Below are positions 1 through 11,635 of a stretch of 64,000 nt of DNA, one piece after another (positions within the stretch are counted from its first letter, which is position 1; each line of letters begins with the position of its first letter). The stretch comes from Biscogniauxia marginata (Eukaryota > Ascomycota > Sordariomycetes > Xylariales > Xylariaceae). The DNA lies in NCBI GenBank assembly GCA_022695795.1, contig MU404116.1, positions 186,001 to 250,000 of the forward strand, read 5' to 3'. Position numbers and translations under genes: made by a program. The notes beneath the pieces were generated by a model. It saw only the letters and a program-made list of their open reading frames with translations. It had not been told where the DNA came from and searched no databases.

Positions 1-131
1 GACATTACCATCGACGCCTTAACTCTTTAGTTTCTTTTCTTCCGTCTCTACAACTTAATCTCTTTGTCCATCCTGCTGGTCAGGTAGCTTCAAGTTATAA
101 ATTCCTGGCCTTTTTAATACCAATACCTACA

Positions 132-1170
132 ATGTCTTCCCTCAAGGTCGTCTTTACCCTCGGGCTCGTTGCTATTGCGCAGCTAGCTGCTGGACACGGT
201 GCCATTATTGACGCAACTGGTGATTCTGGCGGCTCTGGAAGTAAGTGATGCAAATACCATATATAAAGGTTCATAAAGCTTATTTTTATTTCATAGTGGC
301 TCTTGGTGTAGATACGTCCACTCCTCGTGATGGCACGCGTCGACGACCCTTCCAGCAGGACAGCACTCGATTCAAGGGCGACCAAGCCGATACTATCGGG
401 GAGACAATTGGAGAAGGTGATAATAATCTCGAGCAAGGCACCCAGGCCATTATGGCCGAGACTGGTGATCAGCTACCCCAGATCACTCAGGGTGGTGAAC
501 TTACTATGACACTGCACCAGGTTGGTATAAGCTTTTTTCCCCTTCTTTTGGTCTCCAACCCAAACCAATTTAGCAGACATTTTACCACGGGCATGGCAAT
601 ATTTCCTACATTCCGAAGTTCCTTGTAATATTGCTTGAATGCTACATATTACCCCCAAATCCCACTCGGAACAGTAATTATTAATTGTAAATCTTGACAG
701 GTCAACGCCGACGGTGCGGGTCCTTATACCTGCATGATAAACGACGACGGGACTGCGGAGACGTGGGAGGATATCGAGGTCACCCAGTCACCTCCTGGAG
801 ACGACTCGAGGGATCGGGACGGTGCAGCAACCGACTTCCCCTTGGTGGCTGCTATACCGGCTGATCAGAACTGCACTGGCACCGTCGCTGGTCAGGAGAA
901 CACCTGCCTAGTTCGATGCCAAAATGGAGCGCGCGCGGGTCCCTTCGGTGGTGTAGTCCCCGTTCAAAGTAGGTGGTTTTGCCGTTATATTGCTTGCTTA
1001 GATTGCTAAAAGGACTATTAGTGGCCAACACTACCTCCGCTGCTACCGCCCGTCGCAACCTTGCTAAGGCTGTCAAGAGGGAGGCCGCATTCCTGGGGAG
1101 GAAGAACAAGCGAGCTCCAAAAGTGTCGAAGGGAGATTTCGAAGCGGGAATGTTCGATGAAGAGTCCTAG
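132..1170 (+). CDS. Egh16-like secreted (putative virulence-associated) protein
   Basis: Exons 132-240, 297-520, 701-968 and 1022-1170 join in one frame to 249 aa. The N-terminus is a signal peptide (residues 1-21, hydrophobic core [15 protein letters not shown]); the predicted mature chain starts [10 protein letters not shown]. The body carries features I recognise from the Egh16/Gas1/MAS fungal family: [49 protein letters not shown] and [12 protein letters not shown]. Family members are appressorium-expressed or infection-related secreted proteins in plant pathogens, but the family also occurs in non-pathogens. The C-terminal 50 residues are basic ([20 protein letters not shown]). The second intron uses the weak donor GTTGGT at 521; the better-looking GTATAA four bases later would shift the frame. 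No partner gene is adjacent, and biochemical function is unknown. Confidence 0.93.
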
Positions 1171-3542
1171 TTTCCGGGAGGGCAAAGTTGTCCTTTTGTG
1201 GTTGGTCAGAAGGTCGTCGTCATCATCTCCTGGCCCGGGGTCGACGATGGTTGATAGGAGGAAACTGTGGCTGACTCCAAGGCCTATGTTGCTTTGCAGG
1301 ATGAGAACACCCGATGCTCACCTGAATTGTCTCCAACTTGTTTAGGATAAAGGAATATATATGTACCATGTCATATCGGCGTGCACCTGTTCTCTCCGTG
1401 GCGTTACGAATCAATAGCCAAATAGCCAATGTCGTTTGATCATCCGTGGAGAAACCAAATCTAACATAGACAGGCTGATAGTACTCCCGCAGTATAACAA
1501 ATGTAACACCACAAGCTTCCGAGGCCTTGTACCTAGCTCTAATCAAGGAGCTTCCTTTCAGCTCCACTGTCGCCTCCGAGTTCTGTTCGTCGACTACTAA
1601 AGGCTGCATGTAGCTGTGCCAAGTATGCAAAGTACAACATTACACAGCCTCCGCCGGTAGGGTCGGTAGGGTCGGTAGGGTCCAGAAGTCTAGAACCGAC
1701 ATGGCTGGTTTTGCTTGCCGATCTGTGATTGCATGATACGATGACTGCGTTGGACTGCCGTACCGCACATGTCAACCCATATTAGTAACAAGCCATGATA
1801 CCCATAGTCTACACCCAATTGAAAGGGCAAGGAGGGTAGATCTTATCAGAAGACGAATCTATATTGTCGAGCGTATATCGCGGGGGGGCGGGCTGACTGC
1901 TACGTCCCAAGCCCAGTAGTTCCTAAATAGATCCCATGCGGGTTACTGACTGGCGAGCTCCGAACCCCCCACTACATAACTACTATAATGTTAGACATGC
2001 ATCTAGTGGCCTCTCTCTATTCGACCGCCGGGGGCTAATCATCTCAGGGGGGGCCGGGAGAGGGTGTTAGTAAGAGGTAACACCGTAAGTATTCTCGAAC
2101 GGGGTCTCAGGCTGACGTCACCACCAACTTGCCGATAGTCCCTGAAAAGCTGAAATAATTACCTACTTGAATATATCGGAGTCCGGCTAGCATCATCACC
2201 ATAGAGTAGTAATATATATTTACTTATTAGCCACAATCCAATCCGCTTGCCCGGGCAAGCCAGAACAGCTGGGAACCCCGGGTTTTAGAAGGGAAGAGGA
2301 GAGGAGAGGAGATAAGAACAGAATAGATGTAGCTCTTAACTTTTACTCAGCCACGCTCCCGGTGATCACACGCGCTCAAGTCGTGGTCTAGGTTGACTAG
2401 GTTCATGTATGGCTTGTGGGGTTGTGCTGGAAATGCTTGGCAACCGTGTGATGAACTACTTGCCAAGACAAAACGTGTGAAAAAAAAAAAAAGAATGAAA
2501 AAAGAGCTCATATGTAGGTAGCTATATACAAGTGTCAGACGACGTAGCTAGGACTTTGATGATGGAGGTAGCGTAGATCAGCGAGGAGGGGGGAAGGGCG
2601 TCCGGTGATTTCGTTGATAGAAAGCGGGGGAGGCGCGGGCTAGCGTCTACTCGACTCTGGTTTGGGGATTGGTAGACAGCGGAGGGAAGACGAGTCATTG
2701 ACTAATTGGCAATTATGATTAGCGCTAGTCACGGAGCTACTGTGAGGTTAAACAATGGGGTAGCTTAGCAAGTAGTCGAAGGTACCTGAACCTGTCTGCC
2801 CCCGTATAAGTGAGCTATAGAGTGGGGCCGGCTAGGAGAGGCAAATTGCTCTGCTTGCCATCACAATGCTGCATCCTCACATCTTGGCTACAACGTACGC
2901 TCATGGTCGAGCAGGGGAGAGAAAAAGGGAGAGAGGCAACCCAAGAAAAAGCCCACATGGGGACGTACCTAATGTGATGTGCCACGACGTATGATTTTCT
3001 CGGCCTATCTAAATTCGACCACCTACCTATTAGTACTCACCCGTGGTTCCTTTTCCCGACGTACCTCGAGTGGATAGAGATACATGATACATAACCCGTG
3101 GCCGGGCTGTGTTTTGGAGCTTGGAAAAGGGGGCGGAGGCGGGGGGCGGGAAGTGGTGGAAGATAACTTCCAGGGAACGTACTTGTACATAGGAACCTTT
3201 TCTCTATATATCTTGCTAGGGCAGTCGCGGGAGAGTTCGTCCCAAACTCAATCTTCTCGACTCACCTCTCATCCAATCTTCGTCTCTATCTATTCCGTCA
3301 TCGTTGCCTACTAGGTACATAGTGTAACGCCATACATATATCTACCTCCGTGTCCTCTTCTTAAGTTAGCTTTCAGTTATCAATACCTACGAAATCAGAC
3401 CCTCAACTCCTACAACAAACCCCACAGAAATACGCACACCTAAGACTTTCCTACTTCACGATCGCCTCTATAAGAAGAAAAGGGACAACATTCAGTCGAT
3501 AAAACGCAGCAGTACAGAAGAAGAAGAAAAAGCATAATCATC
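1171..3542. other. Intergenic region, no gene seen
   Basis: About 2.4 kb with no supportable coding frame. It contains a 9-bp unit GGTAGGGTC repeated three times (1656-1682), a poly-A run near 2480 and short purine-rich tracts. The last 300 bp before 3543 are pyrimidine-rich and AC-rich, as in fungal core promoters and 5' UTRs, and probably belong to the next gene. Confidence 0.6.
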
Positions 3543-4035
3543 ATGGCCACAAACGTAGAAGCAACACCTCAGTTTTCCAACACCTTCGGCGCCGCCGCAT
3601 CGCCAACAACCGAAAGGAAAAGCTCGAGAGACTACTCCAACACCGACGAATGGGGTGAGTTCCATCTATCCATCCATCCATCCATTCATCTCCCTCCTCC
3701 CCCTCCCCAACACCACCACCAGCAAATAGCTTAAGAAAAAAAAACCCCTTTCTCATCTCCGAAAAACAGACGCGTCCAAGACCCCGCCGAGCCGCTTCCA
3801 GAAGCGCAAGGGCTCGATCTACGCCACGCCGTCCTCGCGCGACGGCCACGTGGAGCGCAACCGCGACGCCGTCGAGGAGTTCCACAAGGCGCACTCGAAG
3901 CGCTGGTCCGTCGGCGGCAGTGGTAGCGGCAGTAGGCGCGGGAGCGCCGCCCCCGACGCCGAAGCCATGGCCCAGAAGCAGCGCAAGTCGAGCAAGGACG
4001 CCGCCGCCGCCGCCGCCGCCCACCACCAGAGCTAG
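3543..4035 (+). CDS. Small conserved fungal protein of unknown function
   Basis: Exons 3543-3654 and 3770-4035 join to 125 aa. The intron has GTGAGT and a CAG acceptor, and the junction encodes TDEWDASKTPPSRFQKRKGS. That RFQKRKGSIYATP...DGHVERN segment resembles a short motif found in many ascomycete small proteins of unknown role (recalled, not searched). The remainder is low-complexity: a Gly/Ser stretch, a basic Ser-rich segment (QKQRKSSKD) and an Ala8 run before HHQS. There is no signal peptide or membrane segment, so a soluble, largely disordered protein is expected. The 5' leader is C/T-rich. An 18-G homopolymer lies about 110 bp after the stop. Confidence 0.8.
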
Positions 4036-4940
4036 ATATAAAGGTCGCTGCCGAGTTACGCAGTTAGTTTTGCGTTCCCCTTGAGCGGTTACCGGTTGAA
4101 GTTTGAAGTGCAGTGCAGTAAAGTGCAGTACCGTAGTGATGACGAGGGGGGGGGGGGGGGGGGTTGTATGGGAAATGAGTGATGGGAGGTTGGTTACTGT
4201 CGGGGCGATATCATATTGAAAAAGGAGGGAAGGGGGGAGGAGGAAGAAGAAAGGGGTTTGTTTGGTTCGATTCTCCGCTTCTTGCTTGCTTGTTTGTATA
4301 ACTTGTTTCTTGTGATGACACTGGTAGCAATGGGCCCCCTTTGGAGCAAATAAAGAAAGAAGAAAAAAGAAATTTCAAATATATATTCTGGACGGCACAG
4401 GTTGATGAGCCAAGTGAATTGAGAATTCATCGAGGGGGCAGGGAAAAAAATAAATAAAAGGGCCCAACACGCACCACTTCCACATACACACAACACAGCA
4501 GCGAAACGGCGTGCTAGATATTTCCCATAGGTCGTCAGTATGAATTTAAAACAAATACGTCAAGTACGTAGGTTACATAGGTATTTGGTTCAAGGAAAAA
4601 GTCCCAAAACGTTATATCACATGACAGCAGAGCAGACGATAGACAACAAACAACGACCGTGCGGGGGGGCACTCAACTCGTCAAAGGTATTCGGATTTGT
4701 AAATGGAAAAAAATTTGGAATTTCATACGCCCAGCCCAAAACCAAGCCATCCAGTTAGTCCACAAGGGAGGGGGCAAATAGATAAGTAAATAAAATAAGA
4801 GCCCTGCCTTCCATTTACAATATGCCAGAAGTCTTCCTGTAAAAAAAAAATAATAAAAAAGGTCGTCTGTTTTTTCTCAGAGAGGATAACAAAGGGCAAG
4901 AGATAACCAGATCAACGAGAAAACCTGATTTTCATTTCAA
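4036..4940. other. Convergent intergenic region with poly-G tract
   Basis: This 0.9 kb separates the 3' ends of two convergent genes and holds both 3' UTRs. An uninterrupted run of 18 G spans 4146-4163. AT-rich stretches near 4330-4390 and 4780-4860 are plausible polyadenylation regions for the two genes. No coding frame is supportable. Confidence 0.6.
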
Positions 4941-7566
4941 TCATTCATCCATGCCGTCTATATCGATCGCGTCCGGATTAGAAGTCACCGCCGGCTCCTT
5001 CGCTATCGTGCCCGCGATCCCTGTGCTCGAAGCCACGAACCCGGCCGGGGCCCGGGCTTGGCGTTCCAGCTGTTCCATCGCGTCGGCGACTTCTGCGTCG
5101 CCGTTCGTGTCTGCCCCCTTTGCCTGCTGGCTGCGCGCGATAGCCTGGGACGCGATGAAGTTGACGTCGGTGTTGTACTGTGCTTGTACGCTGCGCTTGA
5201 CACGAAGCATTTCCTTATAGGTATCCTCGTTGCCGTGCTGCACCTCGAATTGCTCCCACTTGGTCCAGAATGCGGGGTTTGTCCGTGGATCGCAGAACTG
5301 AGATGCATGGCCGTAAATAGCACGGGCGCGGTCGATTTCGCCAAGACGCTTCTCCATGTCTGCGAACTTGAGACACATATCCCGCGCCTCTTCGTCCGGG
5401 AGGGCTGAAATAGCTCTCTCATAGATCGGTCTTGTCGACGGCAAACCGAAGTTCGACGCCGATTTAGTGATATAAAAGTTGAACATGTCGGCTCGGTCCT
5501 CGTCGGAAACTGCGCGAGTAGCTCGTTCATAGATGCGCATCGCATGTCTTGCCAGTCCTCTTTCTTCCTCAAGATTGCCATACATTAGGTACAGAACCTT
5601 GGCAAACTTGGGTGGACAATCTTCTACTGCTTGCTCGAAGAGGTCTCGGAGGCGTTCGATGCTAACTTTTCGGTCAACTGCCTTAGTCAAGTAGAGATTC
5701 CAAAGCTCGAAAGCAACTGGATAGCTAAAGAGGTCGAGCCCTCTTTCGTAGATCTTGAAAGACTCTTCGAAGTACTTGTTTTCCTCCATTAGGTTGGCAT
5801 AATTGACAACAGTCTGCGGTGTGGCAATCCGCAGCTCAAATATCCGCTCATAAACCTTCTTTGTCTCCTCGAGAGAACTGACACTCTCGACAAGATCTAC
5901 ATAGAAACTCCACAGCTTCCAGCTCTTGTGTACCCTTTGTTGCGGTGAAAGGGTCTCGTCGAAGTAGTCCACCGTGGACCTTTTCGGGGCCTGTACGGCT
6001 TTCGCCATGATCTTGACTGCCTCGTCGAAATTCTCGTTGCGGAGCTCCATCTCGGCCCACTCGATCCACATATCTGCGAGTTCAGCGACCGATTTGAAAG
6101 GGACCTTCACAGCTTTCTCCATGATGATCCTCGCGTTACGAATATCTCCCCCTTTTTCGTAGAATTTGGCATAATTTGCCCATAGCTGATGGAAAGGTCC
6201 AACTGCCTTCTTTGGCTGGATTGCGGCGATAGCATCGGTATAGGTTTGAACAACCTCTGCGCTGTTATCACCCCATAGCGCCACCCGTTTCTCCCACTCT
6301 CCGACATTATTGGGGTTCTGCCGCAGTAGAACATCGTTCAGGAGGAAGGGTCTTCGGTCCATAAGTTGCTCGAAGCGCATCATGCGTATATCCAGATCAA
6401 AATCGGCATCTTCGTCGACTTTCCCCTCTTCTGCCCGGGTTGAGGCCAGTTCCATTAGGGCACCGATGATGGATTCCTCGAATTCTGCGTACGAATCGAA
6501 TATGAGCGTGAAGTCTCGCACAGTCATGACGGTCGTTATGCCCTCCTCGAAGACGTCTCGTGCGCGCTCAAAGCTTCCTCTCCTAACCCAATATGTAGCC
6601 AATCCACACCAGAGTTTCCCCCTCTGGTCGGCAAACCTCTCAATTCCGCTTCGGATAATCCTCTCGGCGTCAATGCCGGTCTCATAACCTGTCTCGATTT
6701 CGTTGGCGTGCTCCACCAGTAGATCAACCATCTCGCTCCATAGCTCGTAGTGACCTTTCGTGTTTTTGCTGTTAAATCTGGGATTGTTGAGGATGTCAAT
6801 GTATTTCTTCACAGCTTCGGTATACAGCCCGACCTGTGTCAAGAGTTCGATGAAATCTTCGGCATCCTCTGGGTGGACCTGCATGTACCGCCTCCAGATC
6901 TTGACGGCAGTTTCTCCCGCAACCGAGTTGGCAAACGGGCGATAGAGAGACCATATCCGGTTATGCTGGGTTATGGGAAGCGCTCGCAAGGCTCGGTCGA
7001 AGGTACGGCGCGTTAACGTCACTAGAGGCTGCTGGAGCAAGAACTTTAGATACATTTCCCAGATGCGAGGCATCTTGTTCAGGAGGATCAGGGCCCGTTC
7101 AAAGAGCGCGTTGACCTTTCGGTACTCGGAGGCGAAGACGGCAGCGTTGAGCTTGGAGACATGCTTGACTCGGAATTGCAGATACTAGACAGGATGTGTT
7201 AGTGGTCTCGTGTGTCGCAAAGGTGAGTCTGTGGAATCCTGGCTCACCATCTTCCAGAGCTTGTACGACCTCGGCAGCTGTTTACAAGCCCGCTCGAGAA
7301 CAAAGGCTTGTTCCTGAAGGGTGCCATGCTGGAATTTGAATTGGACGTATGCCAGCCACGGCTTCGTACTACCCGGATCGCGTAAGATGTCTTGTTCGTA
7401 GACGGCATCCTCGTCTGTCTAGATACCACGTTGGTCAGCAAGAACGGGAGTAAGAAAAGATGGCATTTGATTTTGCGCCAAGGGCAAGCGACAGGGTACT
7501 TACAACAAGGTGTAGGTCTGGTTGACGGGCGGTCCGGGAGCCATTTGTCATTCCATTCGGCGGCAT
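4941..7566 (-). CDS. SYF1: Pre-mRNA-splicing factor SYF1 (HAT-repeat protein)
   Basis: Reverse-strand exons 7566-7504, 7418-7248 and 7184-4941 join to 825 aa, near the usual fungal SYF1 length. The protein is almost entirely HAT/TPR-type helical repeats with the expected family segments: EQDILRDPGSTKPWLAY, EQAFVLERACKQLPRSYKLW, LLNKMPRIWEMYLKF and KIWRRYMQVHPEDAEDF. SYF1/XAB2 is a scaffold subunit of the NineTeen (Prp19) complex and of the activated spliceosome, in the nucleus. The short acidic C-terminus ends DAIDIDGMDE. I chose the ATG at 7566 (MPPNGMTNGSR); an in-frame ATG lies 15 bases downstream, and the frame stays open upstream without another ATG nearby. It is divergent from VMA8. Confidence 0.96.
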
Positions 7567-8098
7567 GTTGGCGAGTGTCCCGTCGATGACCGCCAGGAGC
7601 GGCAGAGGTAAGAGGCTGCGAATGAAGGAGTGGCCACGAGTGTCAGCGCATTGTCAGGTTGGATACTAAAAAGAAAAAGAAAAAAGGGGACGGAGACGGA
7701 GGATTTATTTGGTCAGCGCCCAACAACCTAATTAAGTGTGGGAGGGAGCAACGAACGACCCATCATGAACATTGAACCGCGACTTCCTATTTTTTAACCA
7801 GAGGCGGTGATTGGCCACCTGATGCGCAAACCCCACATAGTGCGGATATCAGCGCACTGTGTTTGTTTCCTGTAGGTAGTCCGTACCGTATTCTCTCGTC
7901 ATGGGCGACCGACATGCGGGCAGCTCCTAGCTTCACGCCAATACGTTTAATCACACATCCATCCGTCTTATTAGCACCTCCAGAAGCTCGACGTTCTCTA
8001 TCCTTGGACACAGCACACATAGCTCGGCTTCGTATCTAATTTGCCTCCGTTGCTTATTTAGATACCCACGAGTCGAGTCGAATCGTAGCCACTCAAAC
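7567..8098. promoter_or_regulatory. Divergent promoter region SYF1 / VMA8
   Basis: 532 bp separate the two start codons, so both genes must be driven from here. CCAAT boxes occur in both orientations (ATTGG at 7810-7814, CCAAT at 7938-7942). An AG-rich tract at 7668-7700 lies on the SYF1 side. No other coding signal is seen. Confidence 0.6.
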
Positions 8099-9227
8099 AT
8101 GTCTGGCGCTGGAGTATGTCGCAGGAAGAGCAGCAACCCCCCAGGTTCAACGTTGTGCTCCGGCACTGACACACCTTGCAGGATCGAGAGGCCGTCTTCG
8201 CGACGAGACAATCGTTGGGCCTGATGAAAGCAAAGCTCAAGGGAGCTGAGACCGGCCACAGCTTGCTTAAGCGCAAGAGTGAGGCGCTTACCAAGTACGT
8301 ACGGAGACTCTGGCCCCCCCAATTTCCATACCATTGCTGACAGACCATGTGCTACGATAGGCGGTTTCGAGGTATCCCATCCCAGTTATTTGCCGTTCTC
8401 GACTCGATAGCCAAATGTTGACCAAACCCTAGAGATCACACGTCGAATTGATGAGGCCAAGCGCAAGATGGGTCGGGTCATGCAGATCGCCGCCTTCTCC
8501 CTAGCAGAAGTTACTTACGCCGTGGGGGGGGATATTGGCTACCAAGTACAAGAGTCTGCGAGGTCGGCGCGCTTCCGGTTACGCACCAAGCAAGAGAACG
8601 TCTCGGGTGTCTTGTTGCCCGCTTTCGAGAGTTACCTAACCGAAGGCAACAATGATTTCGGCTTGACAGGTCTAGGGAAGGGTGGTCAGCAGGTGCAGAG
8701 GTGCAGAGAGACGTACGCCCGCGCTGTAGAGACGCTAGTAGAGCTTGCGAGTTTGCAGACCGCCTTTGTCATTCTGGACGAGGTGATCAAGGTGGTCAAC
8801 CGGAGAGGTCAGTACAGATTGTGTGATCTAGCATGACTATGCGCTAACCGTTTTACGTAGTAAACGCAATGTACGGCAACATATATGCACTTTTGAGAAT
8901 ATCAACTGACGCGGTGAATAGCGAACACGTGATTATACCCAGAACAGAGAACACGATTAAATGTAAGCTGGCTACCAGGCAGATTTGGGACCAAGGCTAA
9001 TGGTGATATAAGATATCAACTCGGAACTCGACGAGCTAGACAGGGAGGAATTCTACAGATTGAAGAAGGTGGCGAATAAAAAGCAGCGAGATACTGCTGC
9101 AGGAGACGCCGAAATGAAGGCGAAGAAGGAAGCCAAGGCGAAATCAGACCAAGAAAATGTTCAGCCAGATGACGACACGCCCGGTGATATTCTAGCTACT
9201 GGGGAGGATGACGACGTCATCTTTTAA
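8099..9227 (+). CDS. VMA8: V-type ATPase V1 subunit D
   Basis: Seven exons (8099-8113, 8182-8294, 8361-8371, 8433-8807, 8861-8870, 8922-8962, 9013-9227) join to 259 aa. The result is colinear with subunit D of the vacuolar H+-ATPase: REAVFATRQSLGLMKAKLKG, a central GDIGYQVQESARSARFR, KQENVSGVLLPAFESY, EVIKVVNRRVNAIEHVIIP, then a basic coiled-coil tail ending DDDVIF. Subunit D is the central-stalk rotor shaft coupling ATP hydrolysis in V1 to proton pumping in Vo. Two internal exons are only 11 and 10 nt and the first coding exon is 15 nt; each is required to keep the conserved protein intact. Simple open-frame searching recovers only the middle exon. Confidence 0.96.
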
Positions 9228-10246
9228 GATACTGTTGTGGGTAATTGCATACCAGCCGAGAAGAGCCTTGCTAGCGATAAGAGGTTCTAGGACATGTTAT
9301 GGTGTAGAGGTTTTTGGGCGTTGACGCGGAATCAGGTGTATTATTGTTAATCATGCATTCGCATTATGCGCAAGGCTGATCAGTGAGCCGGCCAATATTC
9401 AAATTGTATGGGGGAACCCCAGTTGGCAGACTACGTAGGTCGTCAACGATTCACCAGTTTCGATAAGTGAGACATGGTCGTGTTCTCTCTACACTCTGAA
9501 AGTTCTATGACAAAGCATCCAGCGCCCTGGGTGGTACAGAATTGATCGCCCTGGCAAGAGACGTTCCAGTATCTATATATATGCCTCGGCACCCTGGATA
9601 GAAACATTATTCCCAATTTAATTTTTAACATGGTTGAAAAGGTGCCGCAAAATCGCAGGGGTATTTCGACTCGACTGGGCGGACATTATAGTGGTTGCAC
9701 ATAAAGTGCATCAAATTCCATCCCCAACTCGAGGCACACCCGTAGTGGGGATTGGAAATTCTCGCGGGCACAAGGATAATGGATAGATGTTCGGCAAATT
9801 TCTTCTCCGCAAGCTAGATAGATGGACGAAGAGACCCCGAGGCTAGTGAAGAATAACGCGGGTGGATGCTATCGTAGCAATACATATACATACGTAGGTA
9901 AGTACGTATTCCTTAACTCTGCAGATACCGAAAAAAAATATTGCGAAGCTTCTTCTCGCCGGCTTTATATGTATCTATCCAATTATGGGGGGAAACACGA
10001 TCAGACGACGCCAGAACACGCCCCAGGGCATACCCAAGCAGCTTAGAATGGTGCATACGATGCCACGGTTGCTACATTACCTGTAACAGTCCACGGCGAG
10101 AACTAACATGTTTCAGGGGGTTGACCAATAAGTAGTGATAAGTAATAGGAAGTAAATATGTTTTGCTCACATCTCGTCGTATTCACGGCGGTAGTATGGG
10201 CTACTACTGAGCGAGCTATCAACGTGACCATCTACCTATATACCAC
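9228..10246. other. Convergent intergenic region
   Basis: About 1 kb between the 3' ends of VMA8 and the snRNP gene. It contains no conserved-looking reading frame. A 62-codon reverse frame at 9443-9631 with four cysteines was considered and not called. Confidence 0.55.
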
Positions 10247-11139
10247 CTACTGTCGCTGGTACGTAACCTTGATGAACTTGTTCCCGTCGCCAAGCGCCAT
10301 GCCGGCCGTGTTCTCCTTGGCCGTGATGGCACCGGCCTCGGCCTCGTATTCGATAAACGCAATGCCCTTCCTTCCCGGCACCAACCGCACCTCGCGGAAG
10401 CCTTCGAAGCGACCAAAGATGCCAGTGAGGGCCTCGATGTCGTAGTCGTCGGGCAGGTTCTGGACGAAGAGGATCTTGTTCGGCGGTAGATACTCGTCCG
10501 GCACCACCGCGTTGGCAGCCGGGCCCGTGGCCTTGAGACTGGGGCCGCGAGCCGTCTTGGCCGGCCTGTTAGCCTCGGCGGGTTGGGCCGCGCCGGGCCG
10601 CTTGAGGCGCTTCTGTTCCTCTGCGGCTTCGGCGGCCTTCTTCTTGTCTGTTCGACCGGGACACAAGGTTAGCATAGATGCGCAGAAGCGACGCGAATAG
10701 ATAGGTAGAACGGACCTTTCTCGGCTAGTCTTCTCCGCTGGTGGTGCTCAAGCTCATCCTTGTTCCCAGTGCTGGCGACCGTGGCATCGCTGCGTGTCCT
10801 GGCCAGGGCGACTTGCATGGGCTTGCCAAAGAGCTCGAAGCCTTGAACTTCCTCGATGGCCTGTATGGCGGACTCAGGCCGATCGAAGACGATGAAAGCT
10901 TGGCCTTTGGCCTTCAGATTCGTCTTGGCGACGATATCAACGATGTTTCCATACTCCGAGAAGATGACCGTCAACGCTTCTTTGAGAGCGTCAGGCTTGA
11001 TGCGCTCCTCCAGATTCCGTACGTAAACGCTACATTAGAAGGTTAGCAGGTCAATTCAAGGAACTAACAATAAAACCTAAGGATCGTATGTGTCGGAGTG
11101 CAATGACACATACGTGGAGATAGGCGGGCCAGAAGGCAT
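10247..11139 (-). CDS. U1 snRNP A / U2 snRNP B''-type protein (two RRMs)
   Basis: Reverse exons 11139-11114, 11029-10716 and 10647-10247 join to 246 aa starting MPSGPPISTVYVRNLEERIK. RRM1 (about residues 9-88) has RNP2 VYVRNL and RNP1 KGQAFIVF. RRM2 (about 171-244) has RNP2 ILFVQNLP and RNP1 KGIAFIEY. A lysine/alanine-rich linker (KKKAAEAAEEQKRLKRP) joins them. This is the SNF/U1A/U2B'' architecture: RRM1 binds the U1 or U2 snRNA stem-loop. The segment IKPDALKEALTVIFSEYGNI and the GFELFGKPMQVALARTRSD stretch match the family. Sequence alone does not tell U1A from U2B''; ascomycetes may use one protein (Msl1-like) for either. Confidence 0.94.
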
Positions 11140-11631
11140 ATTGAGTATATCTGCTTGCGATAGATAGTTATATTCTGTATATCCTGGCGAATGCAGATGT
11201 GCAGGCAGGTGGTTGCAAGTAATGCAGTCGAGGTCGCGTCAAGCGATGAATGAAACTTATCGATAAAACAGGTAATCAAAGAGGTCGGTGCACTTAACCA
11301 GAGATGGTGAGGGAGAATATGCAAGTACTAGATATGCTCTTACTGGGGAAATCTAGCATATCTCATAAATAAATATTTTCACACGCTGTTAAATTTACCT
11401 GGAAGCCTCCATCTCCACACCTGAGGAGCTTGATTCCGTAGGAAAGTCACGCCATGTCGTCACACTGGGCAGACCAGCGGAACAGGGGCTTTCCGCCCGT
11501 GGCGTCAGGATCTAGGTAGGTACTAGAAAGGTCCGCTAAAAACATCCCCCCCAAATCCACACTTGAACCTTTTCACCCACCATTCAATTCCGACTTCATC
11601 CCCCCTCACCCCCCCAAATGGAAGACACAAG
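11140..11631. promoter_or_regulatory. Divergent promoter region, snRNP gene / HIT-finger gene
   Basis: 492 bp between opposed start codons. The right end is C-rich and becomes the leader of the HIT-finger gene. It contains the minimal upstream frame at 11618-11635, listed separately. Confidence 0.55.
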
Positions 11632-11635
11632 ATGA
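11618..11635 (+). promoter_or_regulatory. Minimal uORF overlapping the main start (ATGA)
   Basis: An ATG at 11618 opens a five-codon frame (MEDTR) whose TGA stop at 11633-11635 overlaps the main ATG at 11632 as ATGA. If this ATG lies in the transcript, translation of the HIT-finger protein would need leaky scanning or termination-reinitiation. The leader start is not known. Confidence 0.5.

Noticed and set aside
1656..1682. GGTAGGGTC repeats considered as telomere-like sequence
   Set aside because: Unit is 9 bp and only three copies; fungal telomeres are TTAGGG arrays, and genes lie on both sides.
9443..9631. 62-codon reverse frame with four cysteines
   Set aside because: Lacks a convincing signal peptide or splice partners, and lies in a convergent 3' UTR interval.
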